From contig NZ_JACYHE010000065.1 in the NCBI RefSeq assembly GCF_021696945.1, positions 1-34,688 of the forward strand: DNA of 34,688 nucleotides, given 5' to 3'. Positions 15,283 through 23,467 of this stretch are shown here, in pieces. The translations under genes were made by a program, and so were the position numbers. The first letter of the stretch is position 1. Each line of letters starts with the position of its first letter. The stretch comes from Streptomyces sp. JJ36 (lineage in GTDB: Bacteria; Actinomycetota; Actinomycetes; Streptomycetales; Streptomycetaceae). A model generated the notes under the pieces. That model saw nothing but the letters and a program-made list of their open reading frames with translations, searched no databases and had not been told where the DNA came from.

Positions 15283-15465
15283 ATGACATCGAAGGTGCTC
15301 AGTCTGCGCATGGACAGCGAGCTGTTCGCACGCCTGCACGACCACGCCGCCAAGCGCGGCCTGACCGTGCAGGACTACGTGCTGCGCACGCTCGTACGCG
15401 ACGACTTCGACCAGCGCTTCCAGGCCGCCGTCGAGGAGACGGAACGCTTCTACGGACGCACCTGA
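15283..15465 (+). CDS. Small ribbon-helix-helix-type protein
   Basis: A 60-residue protein with the RHH outline: an N-terminal strand KVLSLRMDSEL, a helix FARLHDHAAKRGL, a turn TVQDYV, a second helix LRTLVRDDFDQRFQAAVEETERFYG. Such proteins bind DNA as dimers through the N-terminal strand and often act as antitoxins or autorepressors. No toxin frame follows: the next gene is convergent. ATG 15283 is chosen because homology to the strand begins there and GTGGGG lies just upstream. GTG 15268 is a possible alternative adding five residues. The inverted repeat next to the start could be its own operator. Confidence 0.7.
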   Translation: MTSKVLSLRMDSELFARLHDHAAKRGLTVQDYVLRTLVRDDFDQRFQAAVEETERFYGRT

Positions 15466-15486
15466 CCGCCTGCGCACAGAGCTGAG

Positions 15487-15506
15487 CCGCCCGCCGCACC
15501 GGGCGG
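15487..15506. terminator. Hairpin between convergent RHH and permease genes
   Basis: CCGCCCG / CGGGCGG, a 7-bp stem with a 6-nt loop, in the 60-bp convergent gap. Confidence 0.5.
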
Positions 15507-15525
15507 GTCACGCCGGGGCCGCCGG

Positions 15526-17004
15526 CTACGTCACCCCGAGGAGCTGCTCGATCGGGTCGAGCAGGAAGTACACCAGGAAACAGGCCCCGACGACGTTCAG
15601 CAGCCACGGCACGTCGCGGAACCGGCCGGTCGCCGCCCGCAGCAGGATGAAGGCCAGCACCCCGATGCCGATGCCGTTGGTGATGCTGTAGGTGAAGGGC
15701 ATCGACACCATGGTCAGAAAGGCCGGGATGCCCACGGTCGGGTCCGCCCAGTCGATCTCGCGGACGTTCGACGCCATGATCAGGAAGCCGACCACCACCA
15801 GCGCGGGCGTCGCCGCCTGCGAGGGCACCACGGTGGCCAGCGGCGTGAAGACCAGCGCCAGCAGGAAGAGCCCTCCGGTCACCAGGTTGGCCAGTCCGGT
15901 ACGGGCCCCCTCGCCGACGCCGGCCGTGGACTCCACGAAACAGGTGTTGGCCGAGCAGGAGCCGAAGCCGCCGCCCGCGACCGCCGCGCCGTCCACCATG
16001 AGGATGCGGCCCATGCCGGGAAGCTGCCCGTTCTCGTCGGTGAGCCGGGACTCCTCGCCGACGCCGATGATCGTGCCCATGGCGTCGAAGAAGCCGGAGA
16101 GCAGCACGGTGAAGACGAAGAGACAGCCGGTCAGCACGCCGACCTCGGAGAAGCCGCCGAAGAGGCTGACGTCCCCGATCAGGCCGAAGTCCGGGCTGCT
16201 CACCACGCTGTCCGGCAGCTCCGGGACCGCCAGGCCCCAGGCGGCGTCCGGGACCTCCGCCAGCGCGTTCACCACGACGGCGACCACGGTCAGGGCGACG
16301 ATGCCGATCAGGATCGCCCCGCGCGTCTTCCGCACCACCAGCACGAACATCAGCGCGAGCCCGAGCACGAAGATCAGCACCGGCCAGCCCTGGAGCTGGC
16401 CGCCCTGACCGAGGCCGAGCGGCACGGTGGTGCCGGCGGCGTCCGGGTTCCGGGTGACGAAGCCCGAGTCGACCAGGCCGATCAGGGTGATGAAGAGGCC
16501 GATGCCGATGGCGATGGAGCGGCGCAGGCCGTTCGGGATGGCGTCCATCACCCGCTGCCGCAGCCCGGAGGCGACCAGGATCATCAGCACCAGGCCCGCC
16601 AGCACCACCATGCCCATCGCGTCCGGCCAGCTCATCTGCGGTGCGAGCTGGAGGGAGACCACGGCGTTGATGCCGAGGCCGGCGGCGAGAGCGATCGGCA
16701 CGTTGCCGATCACCCCCATGAGCAGGGTGGTGAGCCCGGCCATCAACGCGGTGGCGGTGACGAGCTGGGTGTTGTCGAGCTGCTGGCCGAACTTGTCCTC
16801 ACCGGCGCCGAGAATGATCGGGTTCAGCACGATGATGTAGGCCATCGCGAAGAAGGTGGCCAGACCGCCGCGGGCTTCCCGGGCGAGGGTGGAGCCGCGC
16901 TCGGAGATCCGGAAGAACCTGTCCAGGGAACTCTGGGGACGGCCGGAGGGCTCCGGGGGCCGAGCGGCGGTGCCGACCGGGGTGCTGGTGGCCGAACGGG
17001 GCAT
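15526..17004 (-). CDS. NCS2 family permease (adenine/hypoxanthine/guanine type)
   Basis: A 492-residue membrane transporter of the AzgA-like branch of the nucleobase-cation symporter-2 superfamily, importing purine bases with protons. After a short disordered head it reads LDRFFRISERGSTLAREARGGLATFFAMAYIIVLNP, the diagnostic start of this branch. GSCSANTCFVESTAGVGEGARTGLA is the conserved substrate/gating motif, followed by ITNGIGIGVLAF. Hydrophobic stretches are consistent with 12-14 spans. ATG 17004 has SD AGAGG about 6 nt upstream; the frame is open to 17091, but that extension lies over the probable promoter (CATACT at 17081-17086, minus). Confidence 0.92.
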   Translation of the reverse strand: MPRSATSTPVGTAARPPEPSGRPQSSLDRFFRISERGSTLAREARGGLATFFAMAYIIVLNPIILGAGEDKFGQQLDNTQLVTATALMAGLTTLLMGVIGNVPIALAAGLGINAVVSLQLAPQMSWPDAMGMVVLAGLVLMILVASGLRQRVMDAIPNGLRRSIAIGIGLFITLIGLVDSGFVTRNPDAAGTTVPLGLGQGGQLQGWPVLIFVLGLALMFVLVVRKTRGAILIGIVALTVVAVVVNALAEVPDAAWGLAVPELPDSVVSSPDFGLIGDVSLFGGFSEVGVLTGCLFVFTVLLSGFFDAMGTIIGVGEESRLTDENGQLPGMGRILMVDGAAVAGGGFGSCSANTCFVESTAGVGEGARTGLANLVTGGLFLLALVFTPLATVVPSQAATPALVVVGFLIMASNVREIDWADPTVGIPAFLTMVSMPFTYSITNGIGIGVLAFILLRAATGRFRDVPWLLNVVGACFLVYFLLDPIEQLLGVT

Positions 17005-17080
17005 GCGGGACCTCTGTGGGGCTGCGGAGAGTGCTTCTGGAGGTTCCGACGAAAGATTCCGGCCGGATCCAGACCGTTTC

Positions 17081-17086
17081 AGTATG
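17081..17086 (-). promoter_or_regulatory. Possible -10 box (CATACT) of the purine permease
   Basis: CATACT in an unusually AT-rich patch about 77 nt before the permease start. TTGGCC lies 19 nt further upstream as a weak -35. GTTCGTTTGTTC direct half-repeats overlap the spacer. Confidence 0.3.
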
Positions 17087-17181
17087 AACAAACGAACGAG
17101 CAGATGGCCAATCTCCGCGCGTAGACATGACGGACCCCACGCGGCCCGCCACGTGCTCGCACTGCCGCAGGCCCGCGTGCC

Positions 17182-17517
17182 TCAGCCGCGGTCCGCGCCG
17201 TCCGCAGAACCCGCGGAACCCCCGTCCGCGGGGCCGCCGTCCCCCTCGTCCCGCGTACGAACGCCCGCCCCGCGGCGCAGCGACGCCTCCCGGCGTCGCA
17301 CGTACCAGAGGCCCACCAGCCCCAGCCCGGCCCCGGCCGCGCAGGTCCAGATCCACCAGGCGTGGCCATGGTCGTCGTACCAGCCGTAGAAGGGGAGCTG
17401 TGCGAGGAACAGCACGAGCCAGACCAGCGTGCCCGTGACGACCGTCGCGACGACGTTGCCCTCGAGCGGCTCCGGCGCCTCGCGCTCACCGTCGGTCCAC
17501 CTGGTCATCAGGCCCAT
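17182..17517 (-). CDS. DUF2530 small membrane protein
   Basis: A 111-residue protein with two transmembrane spans: VVATVVTGTLVWLVLFLAQ (about 22-40) and WIWTCAAGAGLGLVGLWYV (55-73), joined by the family's conserved LPFYGWYDDHGHAWW loop, with a basic stop-transfer RRREAS. The C-terminal 30 residues are Gly/Asp-rich and disordered. The function is unknown; the family sits beside NCS2 permeases and P-type ATPases in streptomycetes. ATG 17517 is chosen over ATG 17508 (MTRW) because GGAGGAG lies 8 nt before it. It is divergent from the P-type ATPase gene. Confidence 0.85.
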   Translation of the reverse strand: MGLMTRWTDGEREAPEPLEGNVVATVVTGTLVWLVLFLAQLPFYGWYDDHGHAWWIWTCAAGAGLGLVGLWYVRRREASLRRGAGVRTRDEGDGGPADGGSAGSADGADRG

Positions 17518-17687
17518 CGGTGCGACTCCTCCCCGGTCCTGTCCCCTCGCGGGGCCGCGCCCCGTACGGGAGCGCCTGTCCGCCAGCGTATCCGCCCTCC
17601 TGGGCGGGCCCGGGCAGCCCCCGGACGCCTCCCCCCCACGTCGCCTCCTCGTGGGGTGATCTCCGCACGCGGTCCGGGAAATCCCCG

Positions 17688-17693
17688 TACCTT
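17688..17693 (+). promoter_or_regulatory. Leaderless -10 box (TACCTT) of the P-type ATPase
   Basis: TACCTT ends 7 nt before ATG 17701; no SD lies between. It rejects the upstream in-frame extension. Confidence 0.55.
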
Positions 17694-17700
17694 CGGACCC

Positions 17701-20370
17701 ATGACGCATGGGGCGCCAGGTGCGCAGGGGGCGGAGGGCGGCGCCGCCGGGGGAGACGCGGCGAGGCCCGGCAGCACGCGGGGAGACGGAACGAGGCCCG
17801 GCAGCACGCGGGGAGACGGCAGCACGACGGCCCAGCGCGGGGCCGACGACGGCGCGCCCACCGTCGTGGCCGTGCGCCGGGCGGGCCTGAGCGCCGCCGA
17901 GGTCGCGGAGCGCGTCGCCCGCGGGGACGTCAACGACGTCCCGGTCCGCAGCAGCCGCAGCGCCGCCGACATCGTGCGCGCGAACGTCTTCACCCGCTTC
18001 AACGCCCTCATCGGCGTGCTCTTCCTGATCATCCTGCTCGTCGGCCCGATCCAGGACGGCCTCTTCGGCTTCGTGATCCTCGCCAACACCGGCATCGGCA
18101 TCGTCCAGGAGCTGCGCGCCAAGCGCACCCTGGACAGCCTCGCGGTGATCGGCGAGTCCCGGCCGGCCGTCCGGCGCGACGGGCGCGCCGTGGAACTGCC
18201 CACCTCCGGCATCGTCCTGGACGACCTCCTCGAGCTCGGCCCCGGCGACAAGGTCGTGGTCGACGGCGAGGTGGTCGAGGCCGCGGGGCTGGAGGTCGAC
18301 GAGTCGCTGCTCACCGGCGAGGCCGACCCGGTCCTCAAGCGGCCGGGAGACCCGGTGCTGTCCGGCAGCTTCGTCGTGGCCGGCACCGGCGCCTTCACCG
18401 CCACCCGGGTCGGCCGCGAGGCCTACGCCGCCCAGCTCGCCGAGGAGGCGTCCCGCTTCACCCTCGTCCACTCCGAGCTGCGCAACGGCATCAGCCGCAT
18501 CCTGAAGTACGTCACCTGGATGATGGTCCCGACGGCGGTCGGCCTGATCCTCAGCCAGCTCTACGTGGAGAGCCGGGACGTCGACGAGGCCGTACGCCGC
18601 ATGGTGGGCGGCATCGTGCCGATGGTGCCGGAGGGCCTGGTCCTGCTCACCTCGATCGCCTTCGCCATCGGCGTCATCCGGCTCGGCCGCAAGCAGTGCC
18701 TCGTGCAGGAGCTGCCCGCCATCGAGGGCCTGGCCCGGGTCGACGTCGTCTGCCTGGACAAGACCGGCACCCTCACCGAAGGCGGGATGGACGTCACCGA
18801 GCTGCGCCTGCTCGACGGCGCCGACCCGGCGCACACCCGCCGCGTCCTCGGCGCCCTCGGCGCGGCCGACCCGCGGCCCAACGCCAGCCTCCAGGCCGTC
18901 AAGGACGCCTACCCCGCCCCCGCGGAGGACGGCTGGCACTGCACCGGCACACTCCCCTTCTCCTCCGCCCGCAAGTACGGCGGCGCCGCCTTCACCGAGC
19001 CGGACGGCACGCGCGGCACCTGGCTGATGGGCGCCCCCGACATCCTGCTGCCGGCCGGGGACCCGCTGCTCGCCGGCATCGACGACCTCAACGCGCAGGG
19101 CCTGCGCGTGCTCCTGCTGGCCCGCACGGACGCCCCGCTCGGCGCCCCGGCCCCCGAGGCGGACACGGACGGCCGCGGGAGCGGCCACCGCGGGGGAAGC
19201 GGCGACCGCGGTACGGACAGCGACCGTGGTACGGGCACGGACGCGGACGGCGGGACGGCGGAGGGCACGCGTCCCGTCGCCCTCGTCGTGCTGGAGCAGC
19301 GGCTCCGGCCCGACGCCCCGGACACCCTGGCCTACTTCGCCGACCAGCGCGTCGACGCCAAGGTCATCTCCGGCGACAACGCCGTCTCCGTCGGCGCCGT
19401 CGCCGGCAAGCTCGGCCTGCCGGGCGCCGGGACGCCCGTGGACGCCCGCCGCCTCCCGCAGGAACCGGAGGCGATGGCGCACGCCCTCGAGGACGGCGCG
19501 GTCTTCGGCCGCGTCACCCCGCAGCAGAAGCGGGACATGGTCGGCGCGCTCCAGTCCCGCGGCCACAACGTCGCGATGACCGGCGACGGCGTCAACGACG
19601 TGCTCGCCCTCAAGGACGCCGACATCGGCGTCTCCATGGGCTCCGGCTCGGAGGCCACCAAGGCGGTGGCGCAGATCGTGCTGCTGAACAACAGCTTCGC
19701 CACCCTCCCCTCGGTGGTCGCCGAGGGCCGCCGCGTCATCGGCAACATCGAGCGGGTCGCGACGCTCTTCCTCACCAAGACCGTCTACTCGGTGCTGCTC
19801 GCCCTGCTGGTGATCTGCTGGCAGCTCCCCTATCCCTTCCTGCCCCGCCACCTCACCCTGCTCGGCTCGCTGACCATCGGGGTCCCGGCCTTCTTCCTGG
19901 CTCTGGCCCCCAACAAGGAGCGCGCCCGGCCGCACTTCGTGCGGCGCGTGATGCGGTACGCCGTCCCTTCCGGGCTGCTGGCGGCGACGGCGACCTTCGT
20001 GACGTACCTGCTGGCCCGTGCGCACTACGGCGGCGCGCAGGCGCTGCGCGCGGAGACCAGCGCGGCGACGCTGACGCTCTTCCTCGTGGCCCTGTGGATC
20101 CTGGCGATCGTGGCGCGCCCCTACACCTGGTGGCGCATCGGGCTGGTGCTGACGATGGGGCTCGGCTTCCTCGTCGTGCTGGCCACGCCTCTGCTGCAGG
20201 ACTTCTTCCAGCTCCGGCTGGTCGGCACCACGATGCCGTGGACGGCGGTCGGCGTGGCGGCCGCGACGGCGGTGCTGCTGGAGATCGCCTGGCGGGCGGT
20301 GAGGCGCCGGCTCGCCGCCGAGGAGGCGGCCGAGGCGGCGCGACCTGGTTCCGCCGGGGCCGTGGGGTGA
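17701..20370 (+). CDS. P-type ATPase, CtpE-like cation transporter
   Basis: An 889-residue HAD-type cation pump. The actuator loop is LLTGEADP (203-210), the M4 motif MVPEGLVLL (308-316), and the phosphorylation site DKTGTLTE has Asp353. ARKYGG (423-428) and LMGAPD mark the nucleotide domain, with SGDN (557-560) and TGDGVNDVLALKDAD (627-641) completing the P-domain. It lacks the CPC motif and N-terminal metal-binding domains of heavy-metal pumps. The PEGL motif and overall pattern match actinobacterial CtpE, implicated in calcium uptake and envelope function. Odd points are a tandem duplication in the disordered N-terminus (about 21-40) and a Gly/Asp-rich insert at about 484-523 in the nucleotide domain. 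Leaderless start at 17701. Confidence 0.9.
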   Translation: MTHGAPGAQGAEGGAAGGDAARPGSTRGDGTRPGSTRGDGSTTAQRGADDGAPTVVAVRRAGLSAAEVAERVARGDVNDVPVRSSRSAADIVRANVFTRFNALIGVLFLIILLVGPIQDGLFGFVILANTGIGIVQELRAKRTLDSLAVIGESRPAVRRDGRAVELPTSGIVLDDLLELGPGDKVVVDGEVVEAAGLEVDESLLTGEADPVLKRPGDPVLSGSFVVAGTGAFTATRVGREAYAAQLAEEASRFTLVHSELRNGISRILKYVTWMMVPTAVGLILSQLYVESRDVDEAVRRMVGGIVPMVPEGLVLLTSIAFAIGVIRLGRKQCLVQELPAIEGLARVDVVCLDKTGTLTEGGMDVTELRLLDGADPAHTRRVLGALGAADPRPNASLQAVKDAYPAPAEDGWHCTGTLPFSSARKYGGAAFTEPDGTRGTWLMGAPDILLPAGDPLLAGIDDLNAQGLRVLLLARTDAPLGAPAPEADTDGRGSGHRGGSGDRGTDSDRGTGTDADGGTAEGTRPVALVVLEQRLRPDAPDTLAYFADQRVDAKVISGDNAVSVGAVAGKLGLPGAGTPVDARRLPQEPEAMAHALEDGAVFGRVTPQQKRDMVGALQSRGHNVAMTGDGVNDVLALKDADIGVSMGSGSEATKAVAQIVLLNNSFATLPSVVAEGRRVIGNIERVATLFLTKTVYSVLLALLVICWQLPYPFLPRHLTLLGSLTIGVPAFFLALAPNKERARPHFVRRVMRYAVPSGLLAATATFVTYLLARAHYGGAQALRAETSAATLTLFLVALWILAIVARPYTWWRIGLVLTMGLGFLVVLATPLLQDFFQLRLVGTTMPWTAVGVAAATAVLLEIAWRAVRRRLAAEEAAEAARPGSAGAVG
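17762..17819 (+). repeat. Tandem 30-bp duplication in the P-type ATPase N-terminus
   Basis: Two copies of a 28-nt identical core (17762-17789 and 17792-17819) with a 30-bp period encode RPGSTRGDG twice. The phase is in-frame, so it alters only the disordered head. Confidence 0.85.
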
Positions 20371-20406
20371 GTGCGGCCGTGCTCGGCGTTCGCTGACTGC
20401 GGTCGC

Positions 20407-22344
20407 TCACCCCGCTCGGGCGCATGCCTCCGCCTCTGCCAGGTACCGCGCCACCGGGCCCAGGGTCAGCATTCCGCCGGCGGCGCCGGCGTGTTCTGCC
20501 CAGGCGTCACGCAGGACAGCCTCAGCGTGCGCGGCGATTCCGCGCTCGCCGAGGCGCACGGCGGCACGGGCGGTCAGGCACCACAGGGCCTCCTGCATGT
20601 GATCACGCGGTGGTTCGGGCGCCGCAGCGAGGGCGGTACGGGCCTGCTCGCCCCGGCCCTGGGCGAGCAGCACGAGGGGGCGCGTCCAGGGCCCGTACGG
20701 GCCCCAGTCGAGGTGCGGGTCGGTGGGCGCGGGCCGGTCGTGCAGCAGGCGCAGTCCCAGGAGGGCGAGCGGGAACAGGCCGCGGTGCAGCCCCGGCATT
20801 CCGGCCGTCCGGAGGGCCTCCTCGGCAGCGCGGTACTGCGCTGCCGCCGTGGCGGCGGTCGGTCCCCCGGGTTCAGCGCTGCGGGCGGCCGTGGCCCGGG
20901 CCCTGAACCACCCGGTGAGGACGGGGACGAGGGGCGCCTCGGTCGTGGCGGCGAGCTGGTCGGCTGCATCGGCATGCGAGGTCGCGGCGTCGAGGTCGCC
21001 GAGGGCCGAGGCCGATTGCAGGCGGACGAGTCGGCCGAGTACGGCGAAGTGCGGCAGCTCGTGTCGGGTGGACAGGTCGAGGATCTCGGCGCCGGTCCTG
21101 TCCCGTGCCGCCGCGAGGCCGGGGCTGCTGAAGGACTGCAGGAACACCCCGTTGAGGGCGAAGGCCAGCAGGGCGGGATCGGACAGGCCCCGTGCCAGCT
21201 CCTCGGCCTGACGCGCCGCCTGCTGCGCGTGCTCCAGCCCGGTCCCGGACAGATCGGCGCTGCGGCTCTCGACGGCGACCGTGGCCAGGAGGCGGGCGCG
21301 CAGGTCGGCGGGGCCGTCCGGGCCGAGCCCGGTGAGCGTGCGCTCGGCAGCCGCGACGACGGCGCGGGACTGCCCGGGGTCGTCGGCCCGGCTCCAGATG
21401 GCGGGCACGTCGTAGGCGCCGATGATCCGGGCGGTCAGGGAGAGGTCCCCCGTGCGTTCCGCCGCGCGGATGGCGGCGAGGCGGTCGCGCCGCGAGCGGA
21501 CGAGGGCGTCGCCGCCCGCCAGCGCGAGGGTGCGGGCCAGGTCCACGGTGATGCGCGGGCCGAGCCGGACACCAGGGCCGGTCCACGCGGTACATGCTCC
21601 TTCGGGGGGCACGGACCCGTTGAGGATCTCCGTCTCCAGGCGCTGAAGGTCGTCACCGGGGTCGAGTCCGAGTCGGTCGACGAGCATCGCGCGGGCACGC
21701 CGGAGGGTGGCGAGAGCGTCGGCCCGGCGGCCCGCGCGGTACAGCGCGCGGGCAAGCAGCCCCCAGGCCGGCTCGCGCCACGGGTGTTCGGCGACATGGG
21801 CACCCAGTTCGACGACGAGCTCGGCCCCTTCCCCGGAGTCGAGGAGGATGCGGGCGCGCAGTTCCACCCCCTCCGACCTCGACTCCTCCAGCCGGGTCCG
21901 TTCGCGCTGCGCCCATGCGGAGCCGGTCACATCGGCGTAGGCGGGTCCGCGCCAGGCCGCGAGTGCCGCGCCGAGGTCGGTCACCGCGTCGGGGGTGCGG
22001 CGGGCTCGGGCCAGGGTGTCCTGGAACCGGTGGACGTCCACGTCCTCGCGCGGCAGGTGCAGCGCGTAGCCGGGACCTTCGGTGACGAGGACGCGCGGCG
22101 GATCGCGGGGCGGCCGGCCGGGTTCGAGGGCGCGGCGCAGCGCGGCGACGAACGTACGCAGAGCACCCACGGCGCGGGCAGGCGGATCGGTCCACAGGTC
22201 ATCGACAAGGGTGTCGGTGGTGACCATCCGTCCCTCGGCGGCGACGAGCCGGGCGAGTACCTCGCGGTGGCGGGGCCCGCCCAGGTCGACCGGGCTGCCG
22301 TCGTCGCGGAGGGCACGCACCACACCGAGCACGTCGATTCGCAT
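20407..22344 (-). CDS. SARP-type (BTAD domain) transcriptional regulator
   Basis: A 645-residue AfsR/SARP-family activator without an NB-ARC ATPase domain. Residues 1-97 form the OmpR-like winged helix (MRIDVLGVVRAL, GGPRHREVLARLVAAEGRMVTTDTLVDDLW, RTFVAALRRALEP). The BTAD follows to about 250, with HPWREPAWGLLARALYRAGRRADALATLRRARAML and the closing LGLDPGDDLQRLE. The remaining 390 residues are helical, TPR-like repeats, probably a signal-sensing or dimer domain. It diverges from the alpha/beta hydrolase, with three CTGATC direct repeats in the gap, two of them 11 bp apart as in SARP boxes. The adjacent hydrolase is the likely target. ATG 22344 begins directly with the domain. Confidence 0.88.
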   Translation of the reverse strand: MRIDVLGVVRALRDDGSPVDLGGPRHREVLARLVAAEGRMVTTDTLVDDLWTDPPARAVGALRTFVAALRRALEPGRPPRDPPRVLVTEGPGYALHLPREDVDVHRFQDTLARARRTPDAVTDLGAALAAWRGPAYADVTGSAWAQRERTRLEESRSEGVELRARILLDSGEGAELVVELGAHVAEHPWREPAWGLLARALYRAGRRADALATLRRARAMLVDRLGLDPGDDLQRLETEILNGSVPPEGACTAWTGPGVRLGPRITVDLARTLALAGGDALVRSRRDRLAAIRAAERTGDLSLTARIIGAYDVPAIWSRADDPGQSRAVVAAAERTLTGLGPDGPADLRARLLATVAVESRSADLSGTGLEHAQQAARQAEELARGLSDPALLAFALNGVFLQSFSSPGLAAARDRTGAEILDLSTRHELPHFAVLGRLVRLQSASALGDLDAATSHADAADQLAATTEAPLVPVLTGWFRARATAARSAEPGGPTAATAAAQYRAAEEALRTAGMPGLHRGLFPLALLGLRLLHDRPAPTDPHLDWGPYGPWTRPLVLLAQGRGEQARTALAAAPEPPRDHMQEALWCLTARAAVRLGERGIAAHAEAVLRDAWAEHAGAAGGMLTLGPVARYLAEAEACARAG

Positions 22345-22385
22345 GCCCCCATTCTCCGTGCCAGGGGCCGGCTGCGCCCGACCGT

Positions 22386-22422
22386 ACTGATCGGCTGCTG
22401 ATCGCCCTCGCCCAAGCTGATC
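22386..22422. promoter_or_regulatory. Candidate SARP-box direct repeats (CTGATC)
   Basis: CTGATC occurs at 22387, 22398 and 22417. The first two are exactly 11 bp apart (heptamers ACTGATC and GCTGATC with a 4-bp linker), the standard SARP spacing. The third is 19 bp on. They lie 35-70 bp before the hydrolase start. Confidence 0.5.
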
Positions 22423-22456
22423 CGGTCACGTCCCCGACCCGCAAGGGTGGTCCCTC

Positions 22457-23335
22457 ATGACGCTCACCATTCCCGGCTTCGATCACCTCCGCCTGCCCGG
22501 TGCGGACGGTGTGGAGCTGGCTGCAGCTGTCGGCGGCAGCGGCAGCCCGGTCGTGCTGTTGCACGGGTTTCCCCAGACCCACCTGATGTGGCGACACGTC
22601 GCCGAGCGACTCGCCGGCGAGCACACGGTGATCTGTCCTGACCTGCGGGGCTACGGCGCCAGCGACAAGCCGGCGGCCACCGGACCCGAGGTGTACGCCA
22701 AGCGCACCATGGCCGCCGACGTCGTGACCCTGGCGGCGGCGCTCGGCCACGAGCGCTTCGCCCTCGTCGGCCACGACCGAGGCGCCCTGGTCGCCTTCCG
22801 GGCGGGGTTGGACCACCCTGAGACCCTCACGCACCTGGGCATCCTCGACATCGTGCCGACGCTCGACATGTGGAACGTCCTGCGGGGCACCTCGGCGGCG
22901 GTCGGCTACCACCTCTTCCTGATGGCGCAGCCGCCGGGCCTGCCGGAGACGATGATCGCAGGCAGCGCGGACGCGTTCTTCGGCTCGTTCCTCGACGCCT
23001 GGGCCGACGACCCGGCCGCCATGCCCGAGGAGGTACGTGCCGCATACCTGCGCGCCAGCGCCGCGGCGGTGACGTCGATCGTCGCGGACTACCGGGCCTC
23101 GGCGGACATCGACGTCATGCACGACCAAGCGGACCTGGACGCCGGGTCGCAGCTGGCCATGCCCGTGACGGTCGTCCAGCAGGACTGGGGCGCGCAGCTC
23201 GGCTACGACGCCGCCGGGGTGTGGAAGGCGTGGGCTTCGGATCTGGACCACCGGCTGACCCGCGCCGGGCACTTCATGGCCGAAGAGGCACCCGACGAGA
23301 TCGCGGACGCGATCCAAAGCCTGCTGGCCCGCTGA
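22457..23335 (+). CDS. Alpha/beta hydrolase, haloacetate dehalogenase/epoxide hydrolase-like
   Basis: A 292-residue alpha/beta-fold enzyme. LLHGFPQTHLMW (34-45) supplies the oxyanion region, PDLRGYGASDKP follows, the nucleophile is Asp107 in VGHDRGAL, and the catalytic His is His272 in AGHFMAEEAP. An aspartate nucleophile indicates dehalogenase or epoxide-hydrolase chemistry. The overall pattern is that of fluoroacetate dehalogenases, but from memory of that family several key positions differ: the second substrate-carboxylate Arg is Leu111, the halide-pocket Trp is Leu153, and the pocket Tyr is Asp219. I therefore do not call it a defluorinase. It starts at ATG 22457, preceded by AAGGGTGG. 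It is divergent from, and probably controlled by, the SARP regulator. Confidence 0.85.
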   Translation: MTLTIPGFDHLRLPGADGVELAAAVGGSGSPVVLLHGFPQTHLMWRHVAERLAGEHTVICPDLRGYGASDKPAATGPEVYAKRTMAADVVTLAAALGHERFALVGHDRGALVAFRAGLDHPETLTHLGILDIVPTLDMWNVLRGTSAAVGYHLFLMAQPPGLPETMIAGSADAFFGSFLDAWADDPAAMPEEVRAAYLRASAAAVTSIVADYRASADIDVMHDQADLDAGSQLAMPVTVVQQDWGAQLGYDAAGVWKAWASDLDHRLTRAGHFMAEEAPDEIADAIQSLLAR

Positions 23336-23467
23336 GCCTCCCGTTCTCGACGCGCCGGCTGGGCCGCCGTCGGCGCGGGTCCCGGCCGGGGCCGCCGGCC
23401 GTGACGTCGAACGGGTGGCGGCCCGGGTGAGGTGCCGGTCCGCCTAGCGCAGCACCACCGCAGCCCC

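Noticed and set aside
15283..15465. Toxin-antitoxin module based on the RHH protein
   Set aside because: No partner toxin frame lies next to it in the same direction; the following gene is a convergent permease.
17762..17819. CRISPR-like repeat pair
   Set aside because: Only two copies separated by 2 nt, in frame within a coding region: a simple tandem duplication.
17182..20025. 947-codon minus-strand open frame opposite the P-type ATPase
   Set aside because: Only its last 111 codons (from ATG 17517) are a real gene (DUF2530). The rest is antisense to the ATPase, which carries all P-type motifs.
20371..22401. Plus-strand open frame opposite the SARP regulator
   Set aside because: Antisense shadow; the minus-strand frame encodes a clear winged helix and BTAD.
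22457..23335. Naming the alpha/beta hydrolase a fluoroacetate dehalogenase
   Set aside because: The overall pattern fits, but the second substrate Arg and the halide-binding Trp and Tyr appear to be replaced.
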